From a virus, in the IMG/VR virus record IMGVR_UViG_3300035698_018983, positions 1-57,883 of that record: a stretch of 57,883 nt of DNA, one strand, 5' to 3'. This document shows, piece after piece, positions 16,358 to 24,505 of the stretch (position 1 is the first letter of the stretch; each line of letters begins with the position of its first letter). Position numbers and translations under genes: made by a program. The notes below the pieces were generated by a model, which was not told where the DNA came from, did no database searches, and worked only from the letters and a program-made list of their open reading frames with translations.

Positions 16358-17797
16358 ATGAACAATAGGCTCGAAGCAGCTCTTATCGCCAAAATCCTCT
16401 CTACCGGGGATCTCGATACGGCGCTATCTAAGAGGATCACAACGGAGCACTTCGTGGATCCCCAGTGTAGGGACGCATTCCAAACAATACATGCTCATTT
16501 CAATTCCCGTGACTCACGAGGAGAAGTACCCTCGTTTGAACGGATGCTTACCGCCTACCCATTTCTGGATATCACAGAGCCGAAAGACTCTGTGATTTCA
16601 CTGACTGGAGATTTAATCCGAACTCACGTCTCACTTGAGATCGGCAGGATGTCGCACCAGTTGAACAGTTACGCCAGTCGCAACGAGATTGATCCTTGTG
16701 TAAATCTAATGCAGGAGCAGCTTGATAAGATGCGGGTGACAATGGGTGGGTCTACAGATCTGACTCTAGCAGAACATTTCCCGCTGATCATGGACCAATA
16801 CAATACGGTCAAGAATGCCCACGGGCTGACAGGACTCCCTTGGGCATGGAATATCCTCAATGACGAGACATTAGGTATTCAAAAGGGCGAGTTCGTGTTG
16901 TTCTACGCTAGACCCAAAAGTATGAAGTCGTGGTTAGTTATCTACCTTGCGCTGCACATCTACCTCACAGCAAACGCCTGTGTTCTGTTCCACACAAGGG
17001 AGATGATGCCTGAGCTGATTCTAAGGCGCACTGTTGCAATGCTTGCGAGACTTGACTACGCGAAGTTCATCAAAGCAAAGCTAACGCCGGCAGAAGAAGT
17101 TGCAATGCTATCGGCACTCAAGCAAACAAGGACTAATGAGCAACTCCTTCGACGGGGTGGGGCACGTAGCAACTTTATCATCAGTCGGGATGAGGGTGCA
17201 GGGATTGAAGGAGTACGCGCCAAGGTAAAGGAAGTCAAACCAGATATCCTTTTCATCGATGGCCTGTACCTTTTAGCCGATCCAGCATCCAAGAAATACA
17301 ACGAGCAGATCATGCGTATTTCCCGCGAGATCAAAGCAATCGCTATGGACTACAACATCCCCATCGTTGCAACAAGTCAAGCCAACAGGGAGGCATCCAA
17401 AACAAAAGGAGGGAGTCTCAACGAAATCGCATTTAGTGATGCACTTTCTCAAGACCCTGATTATGTCATCCGCATAATCCTTCGTAAGACAGTCACTGGG
17501 GATACAGAAGCGTACCTTGTGTTCGCCGGCGCCAGAGAGTTGAGCTTAGATGCTTTCACGATCAATGCCATGCCTGCACATAACTTCGGTTTTAAGTCCT
17601 TCCAGATCCCTCCTGATGTCATGGAGGCAATCAACTGTGGTGGTGATAAGGAGAGAGCTGGGGCATCACAAGTCGGGATGCCCAATCAAGGACAACCACC
17701 AGAATATACTCCAGGGAACCAGGCAAGAACTCAGAGGGATATAAACTCTGGACACAGAAAGATTGCCCGCGGTCAGTGGGCTGGTAAAATGGTATGA
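16358..17797 (+). CDS. DnaB-type replicative helicase
   Basis: This 479-residue protein has an N-terminal helical domain (1-~150) and a RecA-like SF4 core. Walker A is ARPKSMKSW at ~183 and Walker B ILFIDGLYLL at ~297. A TSQANR segment at ~345 fits the sensor region. Walker A lacks both usual glycines of GxxxxGK but keeps Lys-Ser. The C-terminal ~50 residues are Gln/Pro-rich and likely flexible. The ring helicase would unwind the fork with the primase encoded next (ATGA overlap). ATG 16358 follows GGAGGG. The family assignment rests on motif order and neighbours. Confidence 0.86.
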   Translation: MNNRLEAALIAKILSTGDLDTALSKRITTEHFVDPQCRDAFQTIHAHFNSRDSRGEVPSFERMLTAYPFLDITEPKDSVISLTGDLIRTHVSLEIGRMSHQLNSYASRNEIDPCVNLMQEQLDKMRVTMGGSTDLTLAEHFPLIMDQYNTVKNAHGLTGLPWAWNILNDETLGIQKGEFVLFYARPKSMKSWLVIYLALHIYLTANACVLFHTREMMPELILRRTVAMLARLDYAKFIKAKLTPAEEVAMLSALKQTRTNEQLLRRGGARSNFIISRDEGAGIEGVRAKVKEVKPDILFIDGLYLLADPASKKYNEQIMRISREIKAIAMDYNIPIVATSQANREASKTKGGSLNEIAFSDALSQDPDYVIRIILRKTVTGDTEAYLVFAGARELSLDAFTINAMPAHNFGFKSFQIPPDVMEAINCGGDKERAGASQVGMPNQGQPPEYTPGNQARTQRDINSGHRKIARGQWAGKMV

Positions 17798-18843
17798 GCA
17801 CACAGAGAGGCGAACTCACAAATCTTGTGTCTCCATTCTTACGGGGACCGAAAGTATCAGGTGAGCACAATCTGACTGCGTATTGTCCATTCCATAAAGG
17901 AGGACAGGAACGCAACAGGTCGTTTGTAATGCACCTGGATTCCGGTAGGTGGCGCTGCTACTCATGTCATGAACGTGGATCGGTTGAGGACTTTCTTCGT
18001 AGACGAGGGGCCGGTGAAGGCTTCACAGAGTCGGCAAGATCTCTAATCAACTCCACTCTCGGAACTTCTGTTGAGCCACTCCCTACTTACTTGGAAAGGG
18101 ACAACTACGCTGCCGAGTATACACTCCCAGAAGCCCTGCTTGGGATATACCACTATGCCCCACTCCCTCTCTTGAATGCTGGATTTAGTGAAGAGACACT
18201 CATCCATTTCGAGGCTGGTGTGGACATTAAGAGAAACCGAATTACCTTTCCTCTGCGTGACATCCATGGCGCTCTCTGTGGTGTGGCTGGACGTAGACTA
18301 GATCAAGAAGAAGCAGCAGAGTGGGGGAAGTACAAAATCTACGGGATGACTACCCGCAATGGGTACCCAGCAGAATTCCAAGAAGATCTAGGTGAAGATA
18401 TTCCGTATGAGAGGCCCACATTACACCGTATGGCGTGGCATGCTCACGATATCAAAGCCAGGATTGACGAAGGACATCAAGTTGAAGACTTGATTATGGT
18501 AGAGGGATACAAAGCGGCGATGTGGGTGTGGCAGTCTGGTTTCCACGATGTCGTATCTATGTTTTCTGCAATGTGTACTATGCCATGGACTCCCAAAGGA
18601 GCCCTCAAAGCAGATCCCTCACAGGCCGAGTTATTAGTATCCTTGAACCCAAAAAGGGTACTGCTGTTTTTCGATAATAACGAGGCAGGGAAGAGTGCCA
18701 CTCATGGCACACGAGAGAAGCAAGGTGTGGCAATGCGTATGGCTCGGTACAAACCGACTATCGTAGTTCCATACCCACATTCAGTGCAACAGCCTGACGG
18801 CCTTACTCACCAAGAGGTGCAGTCAGCAATTATGTCCGTTTAA
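17794..18843 (+). CDS. DnaG-type primase
   Basis: This 349-residue primase makes RNA primers at the fork. It has a CHC2-type zinc finger (YCPFH at ~31, CYSCH at ~53). A TOPRIM domain follows, with Glu motif MVEGYKA (~235) and acidic motif LFFDNNEAG (~291). The latter reads D-N-N where most primases have D-x-D. The protein is short compared with bacterial DnaG (~600 residues) and lacks a C-terminal helicase-binding domain, as in many phage primases. It overlaps the helicase gene by 4 bases. Confidence 0.87.
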   Translation: MSTQRGELTNLVSPFLRGPKVSGEHNLTAYCPFHKGGQERNRSFVMHLDSGRWRCYSCHERGSVEDFLRRRGAGEGFTESARSLINSTLGTSVEPLPTYLERDNYAAEYTLPEALLGIYHYAPLPLLNAGFSEETLIHFEAGVDIKRNRITFPLRDIHGALCGVAGRRLDQEEAAEWGKYKIYGMTTRNGYPAEFQEDLGEDIPYERPTLHRMAWHAHDIKARIDEGHQVEDLIMVEGYKAAMWVWQSGFHDVVSMFSAMCTMPWTPKGALKADPSQAELLVSLNPKRVLLFFDNNEAGKSATHGTREKQGVAMRMARYKPTIVVPYPHSVQQPDGLTHQEVQSAIMSV

Positions 18844-18857
18844 CAAGGAGATCACCA

Positions 18858-20312
18858 ATGCAACCAGCTTCCTACAGCAACATGGATCCCCGCCAGATGG
18901 CGATGGCAGGAAAAACGACAGCGAGCGGAGGATTTCGCCGCAGCGATTACTTTGACGCCCCAAAAGGGGGATACGGGTCTGGAGCGTGGATCATGCTTAT
19001 CCCCGGTCAGTACCCTGACCCGATTGGTTCCGATGGGAAAGTCATCCAGGATTCAAACCTGTACATCCCGAATCCGATGTACCACCACAAGATGTGGGAA
19101 CTGCGCCTTGCCACAGGCAAACGCCTCAAGACGGCAGACACAGCTGGGTGGGAAGGTACCAACCCCTGCGTCCCGGCATGGCACTACAAGAACAACCCCA
19201 GCAAACCGGAAAGCTTGAAAGCCAGGGAGATGTGGGCAGCCACGGTCTACTCCCTCGAGCCTCACTGGAAAGTTCCGCTTCAGTCATCTGGTCAGGAACA
19301 ACGGTTCACTTACCAGCTCATCGCAACTCACCCGCAGCAGCCTGAAGGTGCGACAGCTGTGTTCGGAGCCCTGAAGTTCTGGACCCTTGGAATACAGCAC
19401 AAAGGGAACCTCGTGGATATCCTGACCCGGCTGGGACAGACATGTGCCAACATCGTCCAAAACCAGCAGCAACAGCAGGTATATTGCGAAGGGAAAGTAT
19501 CTGTTTCCCAACTGACCTGCCCATCCTGTGGAGCTGTTGCCGCAACTGCCCAGCAGAATGGTGCGGATGCAATCAAGGAGATGGCCTACAAGACAAACCA
19601 CTGCTACAGCTGTGGGTTTGAAGGCTTCCTTACGGAGGCTCTTGTCTGTGACCGCTGTGCCACTCCTGTGCGGGCATCTGTCAGCACCCATGCAATCAAA
19701 GTTCGCCGGTCTGGTGAGAATACTGCATCCACTGTGCAGTGCGATGAGTTCCGTCCTCTGTCCTATGTCACGTTTCCTCAGGAGTACGGAGGTATCTGGT
19801 TGCCGGAATACATCTCGCAGAACCAGGACACCTTCCAGCCCCTGGACTTCCCTACCATGTACCCTTTCAAGACGGAAAGCCTTGGTGAGCAGGAGAAGAA
19901 GTTCGGACTTCAAGCTCCACCGGAGTATGCCCAGTTCATGCAGGCTGCCCAGCAGCAGCAGGGTGCAGGCAATGCTGCTGAGTATGGACACCAGCAGTAC
20001 GCGCCGCAACAGACACAGCCTGAGGTACCCCAAGGCCAGGGACTGTACTCAAACCAGCCCGCTACTCAGCAGGTGAACCCACAGGTCGCTCAGCAGCAGT
20101 TCACCCCGCTGTCCAGCAGCCCGCGGCTGTTCAGCAGCAGCCCATCCAACAGCAGCAGCCCATCCAACAGCAGCAGCCTGTTCAGCAGCCTGTTCAGCAG
20201 CCTGTTCAACAGCAGCAGCAGCCTGTTCAACAGCAGCAGCCTGTTCAGCAGCAGCAGCCTGTATCGACAACCCCTCAGGGTGGGTTCGGGGATGCGGGGA
20301 AGTAAGCAGTGA
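18858..20312 (+). CDS. Probable ssDNA-binding protein with zinc ribbons; frame shifted near its C-terminus
   Basis: The protein lies between primase and polymerase, where phages often place SSB. Residues ~1-215 look like a binding domain. Around 220-270 three Cys pairs (CPSC, CYSC, CDRC) form zinc ribbons, then a Gln-rich region. From ~20108 the annotated frame turns into Ser repeats, because CAG codons are read as AGC. In the -1 frame the same DNA reads Gln/Pro/Val repeats and ends GGFGDAGK at TAA 20303-20305, matching the composition before it. One missing C in the C4 run 20104-20107 restores ...QFTPAVQQ. So the natural end is 20305, and the listed end 20312 is an artefact of a one-base loss or of a programmed shift. 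SSB role inferred. Confidence 0.72.
   Translation: MQPASYSNMDPRQMAMAGKTTASGGFRRSDYFDAPKGGYGSGAWIMLIPGQYPDPIGSDGKVIQDSNLYIPNPMYHHKMWELRLATGKRLKTADTAGWEGTNPCVPAWHYKNNPSKPESLKAREMWAATVYSLEPHWKVPLQSSGQEQRFTYQLIATHPQQPEGATAVFGALKFWTLGIQHKGNLVDILTRLGQTCANIVQNQQQQQVYCEGKVSVSQLTCPSCGAVAATAQQNGADAIKEMAYKTNHCYSCGFEGFLTEALVCDRCATPVRASVSTHAIKVRRSGENTASTVQCDEFRPLSYVTFPQEYGGIWLPEYISQNQDTFQPLDFPTMYPFKTESLGEQEKKFGLQAPPEYAQFMQAAQQQQGAGNAAEYGHQQYAPQQTQPEVPQGQGLYSNQPATQQVNPQVAQQQFTPLSSSPRLFSSSPSNSSSPSNSSSLFSSLFSSLFNSSSSLFNSSSLFSSSSLYRQPLRVGSGMRGSKQ
20111..20262 (+). repeat. CAG-rich low-complexity repeat
   Basis: Imperfect repeats of CAGCAGCAGCCTGTTCAG type encode Gln/Pro/Val/Ile tracts in the natural frame of the SSB-like protein. 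On the opposite strand and in other frames they give long Leu- or Ser-rich artefact frames. Confidence 0.85.
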
Positions 20313-22213
20313 GACAGATTGTCCCATTGCCTCCATATGAGGTAATCCATAACTCCTCCCGTGCCCAGTTAGTGGTTAACCACTTTCTGGCGCGGAAGGA
20401 GCAATTGGTGGCGTTTGATACAGAGACTACGGGTATCGACGTCCTAAATGATTCAATCATCGTCTTCAGTGTTTCTGATGGGGTTAATCGGTGGGGAGTG
20501 CCTGTGAATCTTCTCGAGGATTTTATCCCACTGTTTGAAAACCCAGACATCACTAAGATTGCCCACAACATCAAGTTTGATGCACACATGCTGATGAACC
20601 ACGGTATTTACTTACGCGGTCATTTGCACGACACAATGGTCATGTGCTGGATCGTAGATGAAAATCATCCACTAGGATTGAAAGATCGTGTGGAGATGAT
20701 TTTTGGTCAAGATACCCCTACGTTCTCAGAAGTGTTTCCGCCTGAGGGTGACAAATCCATGACAGAGATGTTCCAGAAGGTTCTTCAAACGGAACCAGAG
20801 GTTGCGTGGGACTATGCCAGTGCTGATGCTCAGTACCACTACATGGTATGGAGCCAGATGAAGCAAACACTGAAGAAGATGAAGTTTGATCCCGAATATA
20901 CTGCATGGGATCATTTCACCGAGATAGAGGTTCCATTTACCCGGCTGCTGTGGGAAATGGAGCTACGAGGATTTCCGTTTAATAGGTCCGCTATTACGGC
21001 AAAAGGAAAAGAGCTGAAAAAGAAGATCATCGAGGTCGAACGCCAGTTTGCAAAGACAGCTGGGCAGGTATACAACCTCCGCTCTACAAAACAGATGAGT
21101 GCCTTCTTCTACGATCGTCTTGGTCGTGATCTAGTGAAGATCAAGGGGAAGGCTAAACGGACCACCAATGAGGATGCCCTGGATTTATGGATTGGTAAGG
21201 ACCAATGTGAGTTTGCTAAACTTCTCTCACAACATCGTGAAATGGATAAGATGAATGGGACTTACGTTAACGGTCTTGCAGCTGCTGTCCATACAGATGG
21301 GAAGATCCATTCCAAGCTGCATCAGGTAGGTACAGTTACTGGGCGCATTAGTAGCTCTGATCCAAACATCATGAACATTCCTCGTGTAGAGAATGACCCT
21401 GTAGGGTTCCGTGCCGCCTTTGTTCCGTCACCTGGAAAAATCCTAATTGTCTCTGATTATGGTCAACTTGAAATGCGCCTTATGGCCCACATAAGTGGTG
21501 ACGTAAAGATGATTGATGCAATTCTGACAGGAAAGGATTTGCATACATTCACTGCCGCCACAATGTTCGGTTATGGATACGATGATCTACAGATTGCAAT
21601 CAAAGAAGCCAAAGCAGCGGCGAACCCAACTCCTGAGCAAACAGAACTGATGCGGCTTCGTCAAGTAGGGAAGACAATTAACTTCGGCATCATTTATGGG
21701 ATGGGGGCTGGTACTCTTCAAGTCAATCTGGCTAAAGGAGGCGTCATCAAAACAGAGGATGAATGCACGGAGTTGCTTCAGCAGTACAATGATTCATTCC
21801 CGCAGGTATGGGAGTTCATTGCAGCTACCCATAAGAAGATCTATGCAAAGAAGGAAGTGCGGAATATTGTTGGTCAGATACGTCACCTACCCCATATCCA
21901 AAGCCAGGATAGGAAAATACGATCCTTGGCAAAACGACAGGGTGTAAATACGGTCATCCAAGGATCAGCAGCAATTGTAACAAAAATAGCAATGCTGAGG
22001 TGTAATACAGACTCACTTCTCCGCACCCTCAATATCCTCCAACTGATTCAAGTACATGATGAAATTGTGTTTGAGTGTCCGGACCGGCCAGCTATTATTG
22101 AACTGGCTTTACCCAGAATTAGGGACTTGATGGAACATCCGTTCCCAGAGCCTCTCAGCATACCTCTTCCTGTTGACATGGATACGGGTTATTCTTGGGC
22201 TGAAGCAAAGTAG
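20309..22213 (+). CDS. Family A DNA polymerase with 3'-5' exonuclease
   Basis: This 634-residue replicative polymerase has proofreading motifs ExoI FDTETTG (~36), ExoII HNIKFDAHM (~88) and ExoIII YASADAQYHY (~168). Polymerase motif A is SDYGQLEMR (~383), motif B RQVGKTINFGIIYG (~451) and motif C QVHDEIVFE (~581). The O-helix aromatic is Phe (INFG). There is no 5' nuclease domain, as usual for phage versions. GTG 20309 follows GGGGA and lies just after the natural stop (20305) of the preceding gene. All catalytic residues are present, so it should be active. Confidence 0.95.
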   Translation: MRQIVPLPPYEVIHNSSRAQLVVNHFLARKEQLVAFDTETTGIDVLNDSIIVFSVSDGVNRWGVPVNLLEDFIPLFENPDITKIAHNIKFDAHMLMNHGIYLRGHLHDTMVMCWIVDENHPLGLKDRVEMIFGQDTPTFSEVFPPEGDKSMTEMFQKVLQTEPEVAWDYASADAQYHYMVWSQMKQTLKKMKFDPEYTAWDHFTEIEVPFTRLLWEMELRGFPFNRSAITAKGKELKKKIIEVERQFAKTAGQVYNLRSTKQMSAFFYDRLGRDLVKIKGKAKRTTNEDALDLWIGKDQCEFAKLLSQHREMDKMNGTYVNGLAAAVHTDGKIHSKLHQVGTVTGRISSSDPNIMNIPRVENDPVGFRAAFVPSPGKILIVSDYGQLEMRLMAHISGDVKMIDAILTGKDLHTFTAATMFGYGYDDLQIAIKEAKAAANPTPEQTELMRLRQVGKTINFGIIYGMGAGTLQVNLAKGGVIKTEDECTELLQQYNDSFPQVWEFIAATHKKIYAKKEVRNIVGQIRHLPHIQSQDRKIRSLAKRQGVNTVIQGSAAIVTKIAMLRCNTDSLLRTLNILQLIQVHDEIVFECPDRPAIIELALPRIRDLMEHPFPEPLSIPLPVDMDTGYSWAEAK

Positions 22214-22221
22214 GTGCACCC

Positions 22222-22428
22222 ATGAAAAACGAGTTAGGCAGGGAAGTTGTTGCCATGTTGTTCGAGATCATCGGTGGTGAGCTGGCTGAGACCGGGGAGT
22301 GTCATCTCCCCGGGATCGGTCGGTTCATAGTACGAGCAGTCCCGGCGCGTGGGTGTGTCTCAAAAGGGGAGACGGTAGTGTTTAAACCGTCGAAGAAACT
22401 CAAACGCAAGATTGGAGAAAAGCCATGA
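22222..22428 (+). CDS. Short HU/IHF-like DNA-binding protein
   Basis: This 68-residue protein matches the HU family core: helix GREVVAMLFEIIGGEL, then LPGIGRFIVRAVPARG, then VVFKPSKKLKRKI. HU is ~90 residues. Here the N-terminal helix pair is shortened and the arm is abbreviated, with an unusual Cys where the Asn-Pro arm tip normally lies. It probably bends or coats DNA. It is followed immediately (ATGA) by a zinc microprotein. Confidence 0.8.
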   Translation: MKNELGREVVAMLFEIIGGELAETGECHLPGIGRFIVRAVPARGCVSKGETVVFKPSKKLKRKIGEKP

Positions 22429-22604
22429 ATCATGGAATTGAAGAACGTCCCAAGTACGGTGTCCACACCAACGATCCCAAAAAGCGTGAAGGAGAGAAGA
22501 CAGCTTCTGTTGACTCCTGCCCGTCGTGTGGGACAACTCTCGACGGTAAACATCACTGCCCTTCCTGTGGTACCAAACCATTTGAGGAGAAGCGAGGAGG
22601 CTAA
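22425..22604 (+). CDS. Zinc-ribbon microprotein (59 residues)
   Basis: ATG 22425 overlaps the HU-like stop, and TAA 22602-22604 directly precedes the recombinase ATG. The product has a polar N-terminus and two near-identical knuckles, SCPSCGTTLDG and HCPSCGTKPF, spaced as one Cys4 zinc ribbon. GGAGAAAAG serves as ribosome binding site. The arrangement between HU-like and RecA-like genes suggests a DNA-transaction accessory factor; function unknown. Confidence 0.8.
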   Translation: MNHGIEERPKYGVHTNDPKKREGEKTASVDSCPSCGTTLDGKHHCPSCGTKPFEEKRGG

Positions 22605-24002
22605 ATGGCACCTAAAGGTAAGTCCGAAGTTCGGCCACTCAATGCGGCTGAACTTCGGGAACGTATTGCATCCTATGTAAAAACTAGCTCAACCGACAAC
22701 GTCCGTGTCACACCCAGCCAAGAGTACACCTCCTTAGCCAGCCACATCAGATGGGCAACCGGATTGTTAGGTGTAGACCACGCCATTGGTGGGGGTCTAC
22801 CAGCACAGAACATCCTCGAAATTATCGGAAGAGAAGGGGTTGGGAAAACCACCCTGGGGCACATGATGATGGGTCGTGTACAGATGCGGTACGGTGACCT
22901 GTCTTCTGTATTCGTTGTCTGCCCTGAACAACTCGATAAAATGCTAGCCAAAATGGTTGGTTTTCGCATCGCATACTCCAAAGAGGAGATTGAGAAGCTC
23001 GAGGAAGCTCGAGGCTTTAAATGCACTCCAGAAGAGAGGGTCGCTCTTGAGGACCAAGCAGGCCATGTCCTGCATATCGGTGCTAAGGACATTGGATTAC
23101 TGGACAGTGTTATCGATGGCGTTCGAACCAACCTATTTCATCTCGGACTGGTGGACAGCATTGGCGCCCTCGAAAGTGTGAATGATGCTGACGGACTTGT
23201 TGTGGAAAAGTCCTACGCCGGGATCGCCATGGAGATGACCAACTTCTGCAAGAAGTTTAAGAGCCTGACTGGCTGGTATGACGAAGGTGGTAACCCAATC
23301 CAAACAGCACTGATCCTGATCAACCAGAGAAGGGATGTAGTTGGAGGCACAGGATCCGGAGGACTTCGCATCCAGGGCGGGAATATGCTCAAGCACACAA
23401 AGGTGCTGTCCATTGAACTAGCCAATGCAGAAGGAAAACACCGTGTCTTCGATGAAGCAGGCACCCTTATTGCTAAAGGCATCTACTGGACTGTCAAGAA
23501 GGCAAAAATGGGTGCTGGAGAGGGTGGTAACGGATTAGTCAGGATCGCCATCCCACGCCAGCCGCGGGACTTATCAATGCTTCTGCAGAAGCTTGGTGGA
23601 TTTGATGAAGTGTATGAGATAGTGTCCACAGCACTGTCCTACGGTCTGCTCTGTAAGCACGGGAACTGGTTCTACTATCCGGCCATTGCAGAGCCTGGTG
23701 TCGTCCCCATAAATATAAACAAAGACGCATGGGAAAAAGCCGGTGGGTCATGGCAGCTTCCAGCCTGTAACGGGATGGAGCAGCTCATCAATGAGTTCCG
23801 TTTCAGCCAAGAGGCACAACAGGAACTTATCACCCGGCTCCGTGTAACTCTCGGTTTATGGGACTTTGAACGTGTCCGAAACATCCCAACCTACTCCTTT
23901 GCAAAGGCCAAGGAAGTTCCAAAGTCGAAGAGCCGAAAAGAGAAGAAGGCCGCAGCAAAGAAAGCCCCGGCAAAGAAGTCTCTCGGAAAAAGTAAGACTT
24001 GA
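22605..24002 (+). CDS. RecA/RadA-like recombinase
   Basis: This 465-residue ATPase is RecA-fold: Walker A IGREGVGKTT (~74) and Walker B LGLVDSIGAL (~182). Walker B ends Asp-Ser-Ile as in RecA-type proteins. LILINQRRDVVGGTGSGG (~240) fits the L2/loop region. It would form filaments on ssDNA for strand exchange and replication restart. The C-terminal ~30 residues are a Lys/Ala tail (KKAAAKKAPAKKS), probably DNA-binding. It is longer than RecA (~350) owing to inserts after Walker A and a C-terminal extension. The stop overlaps the next ATG (TGATG). Confidence 0.87.
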   Translation: MAPKGKSEVRPLNAAELRERIASYVKTSSTDNVRVTPSQEYTSLASHIRWATGLLGVDHAIGGGLPAQNILEIIGREGVGKTTLGHMMMGRVQMRYGDLSSVFVVCPEQLDKMLAKMVGFRIAYSKEEIEKLEEARGFKCTPEERVALEDQAGHVLHIGAKDIGLLDSVIDGVRTNLFHLGLVDSIGALESVNDADGLVVEKSYAGIAMEMTNFCKKFKSLTGWYDEGGNPIQTALILINQRRDVVGGTGSGGLRIQGGNMLKHTKVLSIELANAEGKHRVFDEAGTLIAKGIYWTVKKAKMGAGEGGNGLVRIAIPRQPRDLSMLLQKLGGFDEVYEIVSTALSYGLLCKHGNWFYYPAIAEPGVVPININKDAWEKAGGSWQLPACNGMEQLINEFRFSQEAQQELITRLRVTLGLWDFERVRNIPTYSFAKAKEVPKSKSRKEKKAAAKKAPAKKSLGKSKT

Positions 24003-24505
24003 TGGCAACCCTCAAGGACTCTCAACGACAAGAGAAGCGCATCGCCAAAGAGTCTGGTGGCCGCATCCAGCCCGGATCTGGGTGTGGCCCAAAGAAAGAC
24101 GATGTCGTCTACACCGAAAACTACCCTGTAACGTTCCGCATTGAAGCCAAAGTCACCAGTGAGCATCACCACACAATGAAATGGGCTGACTACCTAAAGC
24201 TGCATCAACGGGCATTACAGGAAGGGAACTCACCCTTGTATGAGGTAGAGTTTCTCCAGATAGATCAGTTCACTTCACCAGCCATCATCTGGGTGATCCA
24301 GCCAGGGGATGCTAAAGAGTTTTCCCCAGACCTTAAACCCAGTAGCAAATGGGATAAACCCATAGACGTAAAAGGGATCACCTTCAGGGGAGATAATTTT
24401 GTCACCCCCTACGAGACGAACATCGTAGAAATAAATATCGCCGGCGCAACAATGGGTACCGGCTTCTGTATCTGGCTACTTAGGAAGGAGATGCTTGTTG
24501 GCTAA
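24002..24505 (+). CDS. Hjc-like PD-(D/E)XK nuclease
   Basis: This 167-residue protein begins with a Lys/Arg-rich helix followed by GGRIQPGSGCGPKKDDVVY and then FRIEAKVT. The acidic residue after the Gly-Ser-Gly turn and the E-x-K on the next strand form a PD-(D/E)XK core. The layout is like archaeal Hjc-type Holliday junction resolvases, where SG, a catalytic Asp and E-x-K occur in this order. It would cut branched DNA. The remainder is mixed. ATG 24002 overlaps the recombinase stop. The family call is by motif and neighbourhood. Confidence 0.62.
   Translation: MATLKDSQRQEKRIAKESGGRIQPGSGCGPKKDDVVYTENYPVTFRIEAKVTSEHHHTMKWADYLKLHQRALQEGNSPLYEVEFLQIDQFTSPAIIWVIQPGDAKEFSPDLKPSSKWDKPIDVKGITFRGDNFVTPYETNIVEINIAGATMGTGFCIWLLRKEMLVG

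Noticed and set aside
19284-20033. Long leftward open frame opposite the SSB-like gene
   Set aside because: It is a by-product of CAG-rich, Gln-coding DNA on the other strand. It lacks a ribosome binding site and its sequence is low complexity.
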